Positions 12,533 through 21,473 of a DNA stretch of 32,524 nucleotides are shown here, in pieces. The notes below the pieces were generated by a model, which had not been told where the DNA came from, did not search any database, and was given only the letters and a program-made list of their open reading frames with translations. Origin of the DNA: Deltaproteobacteria bacterium (GTDB lineage Bacteria > Myxococcota_A > Polyangia > Haliangiales > Haliangiaceae); contig JACCTC010000301.1 of assembly GCA_013812655.1 (NCBI GenBank), forward strand, positions 1-32,524, in the 5' to 3' direction. Position 1 is the first letter of the stretch, and each line of letters starts with the position of its first letter. Made by a program: the position numbers and the translations under genes.

Positions 12533-14575
12533 ATGAAGCTTCAGCTTGCCCTGCTCGGGGTCGCACTCACCCTGGGCATGCCGTCCGCGGATGCCAAGGG
12601 CCTCACCGTCGACGACATGCTCGCCATGCAGCGGATCTCGGATCCGAACGTCTCGCCCGACGGCAAGTGGGTGGCGTTCGCGGTGCGCGACACCGACCTC
12701 GACGCGAACCGGGGCCGCATGGATCTGTGGCTCGCGAGCGTCGACGGCGTGACCGTGCGCCGGCTGACCACGCACCCCGAGAACGACACCGATCCGCGGT
12801 GGTCGCCGGACGGCAAGTCGATCTACTTCATGTCGTCGCGCAGCGGCTCGTCACAGGTGTGGCGCATCGCGATCGCGGGCGGCGAGGCCGAGCAGGTCAC
12901 GAAGCTGCCGCTCGACCTCAACGGCTTCGAGCTGTTTCCCGACGGCAAGCGGCTCGTCGTCCCGATCGACGTGTGGCCCGATGCGAAGACGCTCGCGGAG
13001 ACCGTCAAGCGCGACGAGGCGAAGGAGAAGTCGAAGAGCAAGGCGCGCGTCTACGACCAGCTGCTGTTCCGGCACTGGGATCAGTGGGAGGACGGCAAGT
13101 ACTCGCACGTGTTCGTGTGGACGCCGCCCGAGCTCGGGGGCAAGGCCGACGACGCCAGGGACCTGACGCCCGGCCAGACGACCGATTCGCCGACGCATCC
13201 GTTCGGCGGCATGGAGGAGATCGCGATCTCGCCCGACGGCAAGACCGTCGCGTTCGTCGCCCGCCAGGGTGGCCGCGAGACCGCGTGGCAGACCAACACC
13301 GATGTCTTCCTCGTGCCCGCCGCGGGCGGCGCGAAGCCGGTCGCGCTCACTGCCGCGAACAAGGCCTACGACTTCGAGCCGACGTTCTCGCCCGATGGTC
13401 GCTCGCTCGCGGTGCGCCGGATGGTGCGCGCGGGCTTCGAGGCAGATCGCGAGCGCATCGCGGTCTACGATCTCGCATCGCGCAAGGAGCGGATCGTCAC
13501 GGAGGCCTGGGACCGCTCGGCGAGCTCGCTCACGTGGAGCGCCGATGGCAAGACGATCTACACGTCGGCCGACAACGTCGGCAACCACTCGCTGTTCGCG
13601 GTCGACGTCGCGAGTGGCCAGGCGAAGGTGATCGTCGACAAGGGCACGAACGCGTCACCGCGCCTCGCCGGCGATCGGCTCGTGTTCGCGCGCGACACGC
13701 TCAAGAGCCCGGTCGAGCTCTACAGCGTCAAGCCCGATGGCAGCGACCTCCGCCCGGTCACCCGGTTCAACGAGGCGCGCGTCAAGCGCATCACGTGGGG
13801 CGACTACGAGCAGTTCTCGTTCAAGGGCGCGAAGGGCGACACCGTCTACGGCTACGCGATGAAGCCCGCTGGCTTCAAGGGTGGCAAGGCACCCGTCGCG
13901 ATGCTGATCCACGGTGGCCCGCAGGGCAGCTTCGGCGATCACTGGCACTATCGCTGGAACCCGCAGGCCTACGCCGGCCGCGGCTACGGCGTGGTGTTCA
14001 TCGACTTCCACGGCTCGACCGGCTACGGCCAGGCGTTCACCGACGCGATCCGCGGCGACTGGGGCGGCGCACCCTACGAGGACCTGATGCTCGGCCTCGA
14101 CGCCGCGCTCGCGAAGTTCCCGTGGCTCGACAAGACGCGGATGGCTGCGCTCGGCGCGTCCTACGGCGGCTACATGATCAACTGGCTGCACGGCAAGACC
14201 GATCGCTTCAAGGCGCTGGTCTGTCACGACGGCAACCTCGACGAGCGGATGGCGTACTTCGACACCGAGGAGCTGTGGTTCCCGGAGTGGGAGCACGGCG
14301 GCCCGCCGTGGGAGAACCCCGCGGGTTACACCAAGCACAACCCGATCGACTTCGTGAAGAACTGGAAGACTCCGACGCTCGTGATCCACGGCGCCCTCGA
14401 CTTCCGCGTCGTCGACACCCAGGGCATGTCGACGTTCACCGCGCTCCAGCGCAAGGGCGTCCCGAGCCGGTTCCTGCACTTCCCCGACGAGAACCACTGG
14501 ATTCTCAAGCCGCAGAACTCGAAGGTGTGGCACGACGAGGTCCTTGGCTGGCTCGATCGCTGGACGAAGCGCTGA
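12533..14575 (+). CDS. Exported S9-family prolyl oligopeptidase-like serine peptidase
   Basis: ATG 12533 gives a 680-aa protein with a signal peptide (KLQLALLGVALTLGMPSADA). The first 400 residues are beta-propeller sequence with WD40/TolB-like PD40 blades (NVSPDGKWVAF, RWSPDGKSIYFMSSR, TFSPDGRSLAVRR). The C-terminal alpha/beta-hydrolase domain carries the triad: Ser543 in GASYGGYM, Asp623 in HGALDFRV and His655 in DENHWI, plus the oxyanion stretch LIHGGPQGSFG. This places it with S9C acylaminoacyl peptidase/dipeptidyl aminopeptidase relatives, probably a periplasmic peptidase cleaving short peptides. A TTGACG (12497-12502) and AATACT (12519-12524) pair upstream would put transcription almost at the ATG, so a leaderless mRNA is possible but weakly supported. 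Confidence 0.95.
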   Translation: MKLQLALLGVALTLGMPSADAKGLTVDDMLAMQRISDPNVSPDGKWVAFAVRDTDLDANRGRMDLWLASVDGVTVRRLTTHPENDTDPRWSPDGKSIYFMSSRSGSSQVWRIAIAGGEAEQVTKLPLDLNGFELFPDGKRLVVPIDVWPDAKTLAETVKRDEAKEKSKSKARVYDQLLFRHWDQWEDGKYSHVFVWTPPELGGKADDARDLTPGQTTDSPTHPFGGMEEIAISPDGKTVAFVARQGGRETAWQTNTDVFLVPAAGGAKPVALTAANKAYDFEPTFSPDGRSLAVRRMVRAGFEADRERIAVYDLASRKERIVTEAWDRSASSLTWSADGKTIYTSADNVGNHSLFAVDVASGQAKVIVDKGTNASPRLAGDRLVFARDTLKSPVELYSVKPDGSDLRPVTRFNEARVKRITWGDYEQFSFKGAKGDTVYGYAMKPAGFKGGKAPVAMLIHGGPQGSFGDHWHYRWNPQAYAGRGYGVVFIDFHGSTGYGQAFTDAIRGDWGGAPYEDLMLGLDAALAKFPWLDKTRMAALGASYGGYMINWLHGKTDRFKALVCHDGNLDERMAYFDTEELWFPEWEHGGPPWENPAGYTKHNPIDFVKNWKTPTLVIHGALDFRVVDTQGMSTFTALQRKGVPSRFLHFPDENHWILKPQNSKVWHDEVLGWLDRWTKR

Positions 14576-14595
14576 CCCCGATCACGAAGCGACGG

Positions 14596-15300
14596 TCAGC
14601 GACACGACGGCGCGGCGCAGTACAGATCGACGGCATCGAGGCCCGAGCCGATCCACGTCCCGAGCTGAGCGACGACTTGGCCGGCCGCGCAGCGCGACTC
14701 CTTCGGGTTGACCGGGTCGATGAGCGAACCGACGACCCTGCGCACCTCCGAGGTGCCGGGCGCGCCATCGCTGCCGAGCTGGCTGCACACGATGCTGACG
14801 TCGATGAAGCGATTCTGATTGGTCCCGGTGTGAGCACGTACGCCCGACACGACCCAGCCCGGTTTGCACTCGGTCACCGCGGTCGAGGTCGACGGTGACC
14901 ACGAGTTCGCACCCGAGCCATTGACCTCACGCATCCGGATCGGACCGACCACGGGTGTGCCGTCGGCGCCGATCGTGACGTTCGCGCAGGCGATCTCGAG
15001 GCCGTGGGCCGAGCGGCCACCGTTCAACGTCGTCTGGTTGCTCATGCGCACGGCAACCCCGACGATCCGCTCGTCGCTGATGTCCTCGCACGCGAGCGGC
15101 GGTCCCTTGCCTCCGCCGGTGCCGCCGACGTGCCCGCGGAACACGCCCGCGATGTTCGAGATCGCGCTCTTGCACGACCCGTCGCCGCCATCCGGCGGTG
15201 CGGCGTCTTGACGGGTCCCGGCATCCGGGCCCTGCTCGACGCCTTCCTCCGCGGCGGCACAGCTCGCCACGGCGATGACGGCAAAGGGGATCCAACGCAC
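14596..15300 (-). CDS. Predicted lipoprotein, Cys-rich secreted
   Basis: A 234-aa protein with a lipoprotein-like signal (RWIPFAVIAVASC, Cys near residue 14), an acidic Pro/Gly linker with DAG and DAAPPDGGDG, and a globular part with repeated motifs of the form G-V-hydrophobic-R...C (ERIVGVAVRMSNQ, WVVSGVRAHTG, IDVSIVCSQLG, LDAVDLYC). These look like three repeats of one beta-rich unit, each ending in Cys, as in secreted proteins with pseudo-threefold beta prisms (VMO-I or jacalin-type folds), but I cannot assign a family. It is convergent with the S9 peptidase gene (20-bp gap) and divergent from the HAD gene. Confidence 0.75.
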   Translation of the reverse strand: MRWIPFAVIAVASCAAAEEGVEQGPDAGTRQDAAPPDGGDGSCKSAISNIAGVFRGHVGGTGGGKGPPLACEDISDERIVGVAVRMSNQTTLNGGRSAHGLEIACANVTIGADGTPVVGPIRMREVNGSGANSWSPSTSTAVTECKPGWVVSGVRAHTGTNQNRFIDVSIVCSQLGSDGAPGTSEVRRVVGSLIDPVNPKESRCAAGQVVAQLGTWIGSGLDAVDLYCAAPSCR

Positions 15301-15531
15301 GGCGGTCCCACGCCGTCTTGCAAGCCGCTCACCACCTGTCAGCGCCTGTCATGTCGCGGATCTGCGCAGACTTGGCTCATTCACTCAGGGGTCTCGAACC
15401 CCAGGTGCGCACCATCGGTCGCCGTCGTGCGTTCTGCAACGCCGCGGCAAAACGCATCGTTGCCGTTTAGCGGTCGAAGTCTCCGCAGGCTTCCGGCTGA
15501 TAGTGGAGGATCGGCGCGCTAGCTTGCGCAG

Positions 15532-16194
15532 ATGCGCCGCTATGCCGCTGTCTTGCTCGATGTCGATGGCACGCTCGTCGACAGCAACGATGCCCATGCG
15601 CATGCGTGGGCCGAGACGTTCGCCGAGCTCGACCACGCGGTCGACTACTCGCGGCTGCGGCGGATGATCGGGCTCGGTGGCGATCGGATGATCGAGAGCG
15701 TCGTCGGCCACCTCGACCTCGGTCACAAGAAGCTCGAGAAGATCGGCAAGCGGCGCACGGAGATCTTCCGGGAGAACTGGTTGTCGAAGGTGCGGCCGCT
15801 CGTGGGAGCGCGGGCGCTGGTGCTGCGGCTGCGTGCGGAGGGCTACCAGTACGCGATCGCGAGCGCGGCGCGTGCGGACGAGCTGGTGCCACTCCTCGAG
15901 CTCGCGGACATCGCGGACCTCTGCGAGCGGCAGACCACGTCATCGGATGTCCCGGCGAGCAAGCCCGATCCGGCGGCGATCGAGGCGGCGCTAAACTGCG
16001 TCTCGGTCGACCGCACGCGCGTCGTCATGATCGGCGATACGCCGTACGACATCGAGGCGTGCAGCGGCGCGAACGTCGACATCATTGCCGTCACGTCGGG
16101 CGGCTGGTCCCACGACAGCCTCGCCGGTGCGGTCGCCGTGTTCGCCGGGCCCGCCGACCTGCTCGCACGCTGGTCGGCGAGTCCGCTGGCGTAG
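15532..16194 (+). CDS. HAD-superfamily hydrolase (phosphoglycolate phosphatase/beta-PGM-like)
   Basis: A 220-aa haloacid dehalogenase-fold phosphatase. Motif I is LLDVDGTLVDS with nucleophile D10 and acid/base D12; motif II is IASAA (a Ser in the usual S/T position); motif III contains the Lys of SKPDP; motif IV is VMIGDTPYDIEA. The alpha-helical cap between motifs I and II (about residues 16-85) makes it subfamily I, like Gph and beta-phosphoglucomutase. The substrate is not evident. It has its own 231-bp upstream gap shared with the divergent lipoprotein and ends 4 bp before the stop of the convergent FAD/Rieske gene. Confidence 0.92.
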   Translation: MRRYAAVLLDVDGTLVDSNDAHAHAWAETFAELDHAVDYSRLRRMIGLGGDRMIESVVGHLDLGHKKLEKIGKRRTEIFRENWLSKVRPLVGARALVLRLRAEGYQYAIASAARADELVPLLELADIADLCERQTTSSDVPASKPDPAAIEAALNCVSVDRTRVVMIGDTPYDIEACSGANVDIIAVTSGGWSHDSLAGAVAVFAGPADLLARWSASPLA

Positions 16195-16197
16195 CGT

Positions 16198-17808
16198 CTA
16201 CGTCGCCGGGCCGCGACGAGGGAGCATCGTCTTGAGCGTCGACTCGCGGATCCGCTCCGCAGGTGCCTCGGCCGGCTGATCACCCATCGGCTCGGAGATC
16301 TCGGCGAGGTCGGTGGCAGCGGGTCCGTTGAGCACGCGGCCGTAGGCGTCGAACCGCGAGCCGTGGCACGGGCAGTCCCAGGTCTTCTCGCCGCTGTTCC
16401 AGTGGACGACGCCGCGCAGGTGCGTGCACGTCGCCGAGCGCTCGTGGATCGCGCCGGCCTCGTCACGATACGTCGCGATCATGTGGAGGCCGCGGCGGAC
16501 GACGGCGCCTTCGCCGTGGCGGATGTCGTCGACGGAGGACACGTCGCCGCCGCGCACCCAGTCGGTGTACGGCGCCGCCGACTTCACGGCCTCGGCGACG
16601 AACGTCCCGATCGCCTTCAGGTGCGTGCGCTTGGGGTCGTAGATCTTGGCCCACCGGTGATCGCTGCCGGCGATCAGGTCGGGAATCATGAGGCCGGCGA
16701 TCGTGCCGTGCGTGAGTCCGTTGCCGGAGTCGCCGGTGCACACGAAGACGTGATCGAGATCGGGGCTCTTGCCGATGTGCGCGTTGCCATCGGAGGGCTC
16801 GATGACCTGCCCGGACCACCGCGCGACGATGCTGCCCGCGATCGGGAACCACTTGCGCGTCCACGCCTCGAGCTCGGCCCACGCCTTGGTCGGATCGCCC
16901 TGACCGGTACGGTGGTCGTTGCCGCCGACGATCAGGATCTCGCGGCCTTCGTCACCCTTCGCGACGCGGATGTAGTGATAGATGTCCGCGGTGTCCCAGT
17001 AGAGGCCGTGCGGCACCGCGCCGGCGGCCATGTCGAACGCGACGATATACGTCCGATACGCGGCCTGGCGGATCGTCAGCTTGAGCGGGCTGGTGAACGC
17101 CCCGTTGGTGCAGTCGACCGCGGTGCGGCAGAGCAGCGTGCGACCGCCGGTCAGCTTCACGGTGAGCGGCTCGCCCGGCTCGATCGCCTCGACGTGGACG
17201 CCGGTATGAATCGACCCGCCGCGCTCGACGATCGCCTCGGCCAGCCCGCGCAGGTACTTCAGCGGATGAAACTCGGCCTGGCGACCGAACCTGAGCGCGG
17301 GTCCGGTATCGAACGGGAGCGGTGCGATGGCGACCTTGTCGACCGAGAGGCCGGCGCGCTTGGCAGCCGCGAGCTCCTTGTCGAGGATGCGATCGTCGGT
17401 CTCGCCGGGCGGGGCGTACAGGTAGCCATCGACCCGCTGGAAGTCGCAATCGATGTCGAGCTCGCGCGCGGTCTGCTCGATGAAGTCGATCGCGGCGCCA
17501 TGACTCTCGGCGATCAGCTGGGCGCCGCCCTCGCCGAACTTGTCCTCGAGGACGTAGTAGTGATCGTCGACCGCGTTCGCGAGATGCGCGGACGTCCGGC
17601 CGGTCTCGCCACCACCGATCGGTCCGTCGTCGAGCACGGTGACCCGCACGCCCTGGCGGACGAGCTGGTACGCCGTGGTCAGGCCGGCGATCCCGGCGCC
17701 GACGATGCAGACGTCGGTCTCGTGGTCGGGAGCGCCATCGAACCGGAGCTGTTCCGCGTCGGTCCAGATCGACGTCGTACACCCGCCATCCTTGGCCTTG
17801 CTTCGCAT
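16198..17808 (-). CDS. FAD-dependent oxidoreductase with C-terminal Rieske [2Fe-2S] domain
   Basis: ATG 17808 is chosen because GGAGG lies 7 nt upstream and the FAD fold begins soon after; the frame stays open further upstream without similarity. The 536-aa protein has the dinucleotide-binding motif GAGIAG (37-42) of the DAO/glycine-oxidase superfamily, the second FAD signature GRTSAHL, and a C-terminal Rieske domain with ligands C461/H463 (CTH) and C479/H482 (CPCH). This DAO-Rieske fusion resembles the B. subtilis YhfW family. No signal peptide is seen, so it is probably cytoplasmic. Substrate unknown. It is divergent from the dihaem lipoprotein gene; the 136-bp gap holds an inverted repeat. 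Confidence 0.94.
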   Translation of the reverse strand: MRSKAKDGGCTTSIWTDAEQLRFDGAPDHETDVCIVGAGIAGLTTAYQLVRQGVRVTVLDDGPIGGGETGRTSAHLANAVDDHYYVLEDKFGEGGAQLIAESHGAAIDFIEQTARELDIDCDFQRVDGYLYAPPGETDDRILDKELAAAKRAGLSVDKVAIAPLPFDTGPALRFGRQAEFHPLKYLRGLAEAIVERGGSIHTGVHVEAIEPGEPLTVKLTGGRTLLCRTAVDCTNGAFTSPLKLTIRQAAYRTYIVAFDMAAGAVPHGLYWDTADIYHYIRVAKGDEGREILIVGGNDHRTGQGDPTKAWAELEAWTRKWFPIAGSIVARWSGQVIEPSDGNAHIGKSPDLDHVFVCTGDSGNGLTHGTIAGLMIPDLIAGSDHRWAKIYDPKRTHLKAIGTFVAEAVKSAAPYTDWVRGGDVSSVDDIRHGEGAVVRRGLHMIATYRDEAGAIHERSATCTHLRGVVHWNSGEKTWDCPCHGSRFDAYGRVLNGPAATDLAEISEPMGDQPAEAPAERIRESTLKTMLPRRGPAT

Positions 17809-17873
17809 GTGGTTCCTCCACGGGCTGTATGCTTCAAGGCATGTGCCACGCCCGCCAAGGCGAGCGCGAGTGA

Positions 17874-17899
17874 CACACGAACGATCCGTAACTCGTGTG
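17874..17899. promoter_or_regulatory. Inverted repeat between the divergent redox genes
   Basis: CACACGA (17874-17880) and TCGTGTG (17893-17899) are a perfect 7-bp inverted repeat with a 12-nt spacer, near the middle of the gap between the FAD/Rieske gene (start 17808) and the dihaem lipoprotein gene (start 17945). The spacing is about two helical turns centre to centre, typical of a dimeric regulator site, but it is a sequence-only guess. Confidence 0.35.
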
Positions 17900-17944
17900 G
17901 ACTCCCCGAAATCCTTCGGCATGTTGCTTGCGAGCACCGCCAGC

Positions 17945-20365
17945 ATGCCGTACCGCCTCGCCCTCGGCTGCGCCGTGTTCGTCGCGGCCTGCGGCCAGGA
18001 TGTACGACCCACGGCGCCCGACGCGCCCGTGGATCACGATGCCGGAGTCGACGACGCGAGCGACGTGAACGACGCGCTCGCTGACGCTGGCTCGAATGAC
18101 GCTTCACCCGACGCACCGATCCCCGACACCAGCCCGCCGAACCTCCTCTCGGTGATCCCGGCCGCGGTCGGCGAGGCCTGGCTCCACGAACCGATCCGCT
18201 TCGAATTCGACGAACCGATCGATCTCACGGGAGCGGTGTTGACGGTCACGCTCGCCGGCTCGCCGATCACCGCGATGATGTCGCTCGAGGGCGATCGCAC
18301 GGTGGCGGTCACGCTCGATCCGGCGGCCCGCGGCCGAGGCACCCTCGAGATCCAGCTCGGCGGCGTCCGCGACCTCGCCGGTAACGGCGCGCCGGTGCCG
18401 GTCTCCGCGCAGCACGCGATCGCCGCATGGAGCCGGGTTCCCACCGATCGTGGCACCGCGGCGGGCTCGCCCGTCCTCGCGGTCGGCGCCTCGGGTCGCG
18501 TCGTCGCGGCCTGGAGTGTCGGCAGCGCGGGTTCGCGTCGCATCGTCGTTAGCGAGCTGCGGGGTACCTGGCAGCCGCTCGGCAGCACGCTCGGTGCGGC
18601 CGACACGTCGTCACCCGCGATCACGCTCGATGCGCTGCAAAGGCCCGTGGTCGCGTGGATCGAAGGCGGTACCGCGCAGGTGATGCGGTGGAGCGGCACC
18701 GCGTGGGACGCGCTGCCGTCGCCTGGCATGGGCACCTACGTGTTGCTCGCGACGCCGCCGGCCGGTGGCGCGCCCACCGTCGCGGTCGTCGGCACTACGG
18801 CTGCGGTCAAGATCCTCGCCACGAACGACACCTGGGAGGCACTCGGCGGCGAGCTCGCGCTCGGTGGCGCCCTCGCGAGCGAACCGGCCCTCGCGGTCCC
18901 GGCTGCCGGTCGTGCAGCGATCGGCTGGATCGCCGGCAACCAGCTCGTCGTGCACCGCTACACCACGAGCTGGACGGCGATGGCGGCGATCGCGATCGGC
19001 ACCCCGCCGTCGGGCATTCACCGGATGAGCCTCGCCGCACGCGATGATCGCGTCGCGATCGCCTGGGACCAGTACAGCGCGTCGTTCAGCGTGTATGCCG
19101 CGATGGCCGGCGCGACCTCGGCGTGGACGCGGCTCGGCCGTACGCTCGATGTCGACGTCGCGGGCAACGCCGCGGCACCCGCGATCGCGATCGACACCAG
19201 TGGCAACCCGGTCGTCGCGTGGAGCGAGCGCATCGAGACGACCGAGCGCGGCGTGCTCGCGCGCTGGGATGGCTCGGCGTGGACGATCGTCGGCGGCCCG
19301 ACCTGGCTCGCCGCGACGACGTTGCCGACGCGCCCGACGCTCGCGCTGCACCTCGGCAACGCCGCGGTCGTCGGCTGGAGCCTTGGTGGCGCGATCCACG
19401 TCAGCCGGTTCAACGGCCCGCGCGATCCCGGCCCCGGCATGACCGTCCGCGCTTCGATCAATGGCTGCGCTCTCGCGGTCGCGAGCCCGCCGGCGACGCT
19501 ACTGGCGACCGGTTGCTTCTCGATCCCCACCGCCGGCAAGCCCACCGCGCACGCGGGCCTGGTGCCCTACGACATCGTCAACGAGCTGTGGACCGACGGC
19601 ACCAGGAAGCGGCGCTGGATCGGGCTACCCGACGGCGGCTCGATGACGACGTCGGCGACCGAGGCGTGGACCGCGCCGGTCGGCAGCATCATCGTCAAGG
19701 AGTTCGCGATCGAGACCACGCCCGGCAACACCGCGACTCGCCGGGCCGTCGAGACCCGCTTCCTCGTCAACACCGCCGCGGGCTGGCTAGGCTTCACGTA
19801 CCGCTGGCGCGCGAACGGTAGCGACGCCGATCTGCTCAACGACGGCACGTACACCACCGACTGGGCACTCGACGGCGGCGGCACCTACCGTCACCTCTAC
19901 CCGAGCCGCAGCCAGTGCCTGTCGTGCCACGAGAATTCGTACGGTCCGCTGCTCGGTCTGCGCGCCCCGCAGCTCGCGCGCTGGGCCGACTACGATGGCG
20001 TGATCGCCGACCAGCTCCCGACGCTCGTGCAGCTCGGGCTCCACACGACGACCACCGCGAACCCGTTCATCGCGACCCACGACGCGTCCGCGAGCTTCGA
20101 GCAGCGCGCGCGCTCGTACATGGCCGCGAACTGCGCCCACTGCCACAACCCGAACAACATCGCCGTCAAGGATCTGCGCTACACGACGCCGCTCGGCCAG
20201 ACCAAGCTGTGCACTTCGATCACACCCGGCTCACCGTCGAGCTCGGACCTCTACGTGCGGGTGACGAGCCGCCCGGGAATGCCTGCGCTCGGCACGCTGA
20301 TCGTCGACCCGCACGCCGACGAGATCCTCGCCCGCTGGATCTCGGGCATGACGTCCTGCCCGTAG
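17945..20365 (+). CDS. Exported lipoprotein: Ig-like, propeller-like repeats and dihaem cytochrome c domain
   Basis: ATG 17945 gives an 806-aa protein whose lipobox VAAC ends a short signal (PYRLALGCAVFVAAC); ATG 17921 is a less likely start. After an Asp/Ala-rich linker (about 20-60) there is a bacterial Ig-like domain (about 62-160, SVIPAAVGEAWLHEPIRFEF, ending DLAGNGAPV). Then about 330 residues of WD-like repeats follow with recurring TW..LG and P-V-V-A-W motifs, probably a beta propeller. The C-terminal 300 residues resemble the HNE_0200 family (TIGR03806), including YDIVNELWTDG and YPSRSQCLSCH, with two haem c sites CLSCH (C658-H662) and CAHCH (C730-H734). It should sit on the outer membrane and take part in electron transfer or oxidation of an unknown substrate. 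Confidence 0.88.
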   Translation: MPYRLALGCAVFVAACGQDVRPTAPDAPVDHDAGVDDASDVNDALADAGSNDASPDAPIPDTSPPNLLSVIPAAVGEAWLHEPIRFEFDEPIDLTGAVLTVTLAGSPITAMMSLEGDRTVAVTLDPAARGRGTLEIQLGGVRDLAGNGAPVPVSAQHAIAAWSRVPTDRGTAAGSPVLAVGASGRVVAAWSVGSAGSRRIVVSELRGTWQPLGSTLGAADTSSPAITLDALQRPVVAWIEGGTAQVMRWSGTAWDALPSPGMGTYVLLATPPAGGAPTVAVVGTTAAVKILATNDTWEALGGELALGGALASEPALAVPAAGRAAIGWIAGNQLVVHRYTTSWTAMAAIAIGTPPSGIHRMSLAARDDRVAIAWDQYSASFSVYAAMAGATSAWTRLGRTLDVDVAGNAAAPAIAIDTSGNPVVAWSERIETTERGVLARWDGSAWTIVGGPTWLAATTLPTRPTLALHLGNAAVVGWSLGGAIHVSRFNGPRDPGPGMTVRASINGCALAVASPPATLLATGCFSIPTAGKPTAHAGLVPYDIVNELWTDGTRKRRWIGLPDGGSMTTSATEAWTAPVGSIIVKEFAIETTPGNTATRRAVETRFLVNTAAGWLGFTYRWRANGSDADLLNDGTYTTDWALDGGGTYRHLYPSRSQCLSCHENSYGPLLGLRAPQLARWADYDGVIADQLPTLVQLGLHTTTTANPFIATHDASASFEQRARSYMAANCAHCHNPNNIAVKDLRYTTPLGQTKLCTSITPGSPSSSDLYVRVTSRPGMPALGTLIVDPHADEILARWISGMTSCP

Positions 20366-20432
20366 CGCCGGCCAGCTTTCGCATGCGGCGATGGTATCCG
20401 AGACCCGCCGAGCGCGTCCGGGGGCGGAAGCG

Positions 20433-20488
20433 GTGACGTTTGCCACATCACGTGACGTCTGATCTCGCGCGCCCGCCCTCCGATGTGG
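20433..20488. promoter_or_regulatory. Repeat-rich upstream region of the Cys-rich lipoprotein gene
   Basis: Two GTGACGT direct repeats (20433-20439, 20452-20458) lie 12 nt apart and the palindrome TCACGTGA spans 20448-20455. CCACATC (20443-20449) and GATGTGG (20482-20488) form a perfect 7-bp inverted repeat. All lie within 70 bp of the ATG at 20502, so this probably holds the promoter and an operator. No regulator can be named. Confidence 0.3.
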
Positions 20489-20501
20489 TTAGCATGCGCG
20501 A

Positions 20502-21467
20502 ATGATCAAGCATCTCCTGTGGGTCACGTGCGTGTGTTTGGCTGCAGCTTGTGGCGGTGGCGGTGGCGGCATCAGCCCCGACGACCTCGCTGACGAGATC
20601 GAGGGGGCGCAGTGCGACTTCCTCGTGAAGTGCGAGGGCATCGCGGATCGCGCTACGTGCGACGCGTCGGTGTCGATCAGCGGCACGCAGTTCAACACCA
20701 TCATCGAGGCGATCGATCGCGGCACCATTAACTACGACTCCGGCGCGGCCAAGCGGTGCGCCGATGCGATCAGCGGCGGCAACTGCGAGTTCGCCGGCTT
20801 CCACGGCGAAGACCCGTGCAATGACATCTTCGAAGGCACCGTCGCGATCGGCGGCATGTGCTTCGTGTCGCTCGAGTGCGTTGGCAACGGCGACTGCGAT
20901 CAGAACGACCAGACGTGCGACCCCGACATCGCCTGCTGTGTCGGCACCTGCGTCGCCGGCGCGACGGAGTCCGCCATCGGCGGCCCGTGCGATGACGAGA
21001 TCCACTTCTGCGCGGTCAACTCGTTCTGCAAGACGACCAGCACGGGCGCCCCGGGCACGTGCACCGCGCTGATCCCGAACGAGGGCGCGGCCTGCGAGGA
21101 CATCGACGCCTGCGCCAACCCGATGTACTGCAACCTGAGCCTGACCGGCACGGGCGCCGGCAGCTGCAAGAAGGCGCCGTCGACGGGCGCGACCTGTAAC
21201 CGCACGACGGACCTGCTGCCGTGCGCGGACAGCCGCGATTACTGCGACCCGGCCACCTCGAAGTGCGTGCGCAGCGCCGCCGTCGGTGCCGCCTGCGGCA
21301 ACGGCATCTCGTGCGTCGACTACGCGAGCTGCGTCAACATGGTGTGCGTGGCGGATCCGAAGGCCGGCGAGAACTGCGTCGTCGACGGCCAGGACTGCAC
21401 GGGCTCGCTCGAGTGCGTCAACGGCAAGTGCTCGCTGCCGCCCGTCGGCATCAGCTGCCCGCTCTGA
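20502..21467 (+). CDS. Cys-rich secreted lipoprotein
   Basis: A 321-aa protein with a lipoprotein signal (IKHLLWVTCVCLAAAC) followed by a Gly run. The mature part has about 38 Cys, regularly spaced in short blocks such as CDQNDQTCDPDIACCVGTC, CAVNSFC and CVNGKC. Repeats of the pattern 'G..C....D.CA...YC....G.C' resemble Dickkopf N-terminal-like disulfide-rich modules found in many myxobacterial surface lipoproteins. The N-terminal 100 residues (CDFLVKCEGIADRATCD) form a separate four-helix-like Cys module. Probably an outer-surface protein stabilised by disulfides; function unknown. Convergent with the Pro-rich gene (6-bp gap). Confidence 0.85.
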   Translation: MIKHLLWVTCVCLAAACGGGGGGISPDDLADEIEGAQCDFLVKCEGIADRATCDASVSISGTQFNTIIEAIDRGTINYDSGAAKRCADAISGGNCEFAGFHGEDPCNDIFEGTVAIGGMCFVSLECVGNGDCDQNDQTCDPDIACCVGTCVAGATESAIGGPCDDEIHFCAVNSFCKTTSTGAPGTCTALIPNEGAACEDIDACANPMYCNLSLTGTGAGSCKKAPSTGATCNRTTDLLPCADSRDYCDPATSKCVRSAAVGAACGNGISCVDYASCVNMVCVADPKAGENCVVDGQDCTGSLECVNGKCSLPPVGISCPL

Positions 21468-21473
21468 TCTGAA

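Noticed and set aside
12466..14898. Long plus-strand frame overlapping the S9 peptidase in another phase
   Set aside because: The peptidase frame has the signal peptide, propeller motifs and full catalytic triad; the other frame is Arg-rich low-complexity sequence.
15386..15404. tRNA T-arm look-alike on the minus strand (GGGG-TTCGAGA-CCCC, with GCCA further 3')
   Set aside because: The loop fits the T-loop consensus and prompted a check for tRNA-Sec, but 15 nt rather than 12-13 separate the loop from GCCA, and no complementary 5' acceptor strand, D arm or anticodon arm is found upstream. At most a chance hairpin or a remnant.
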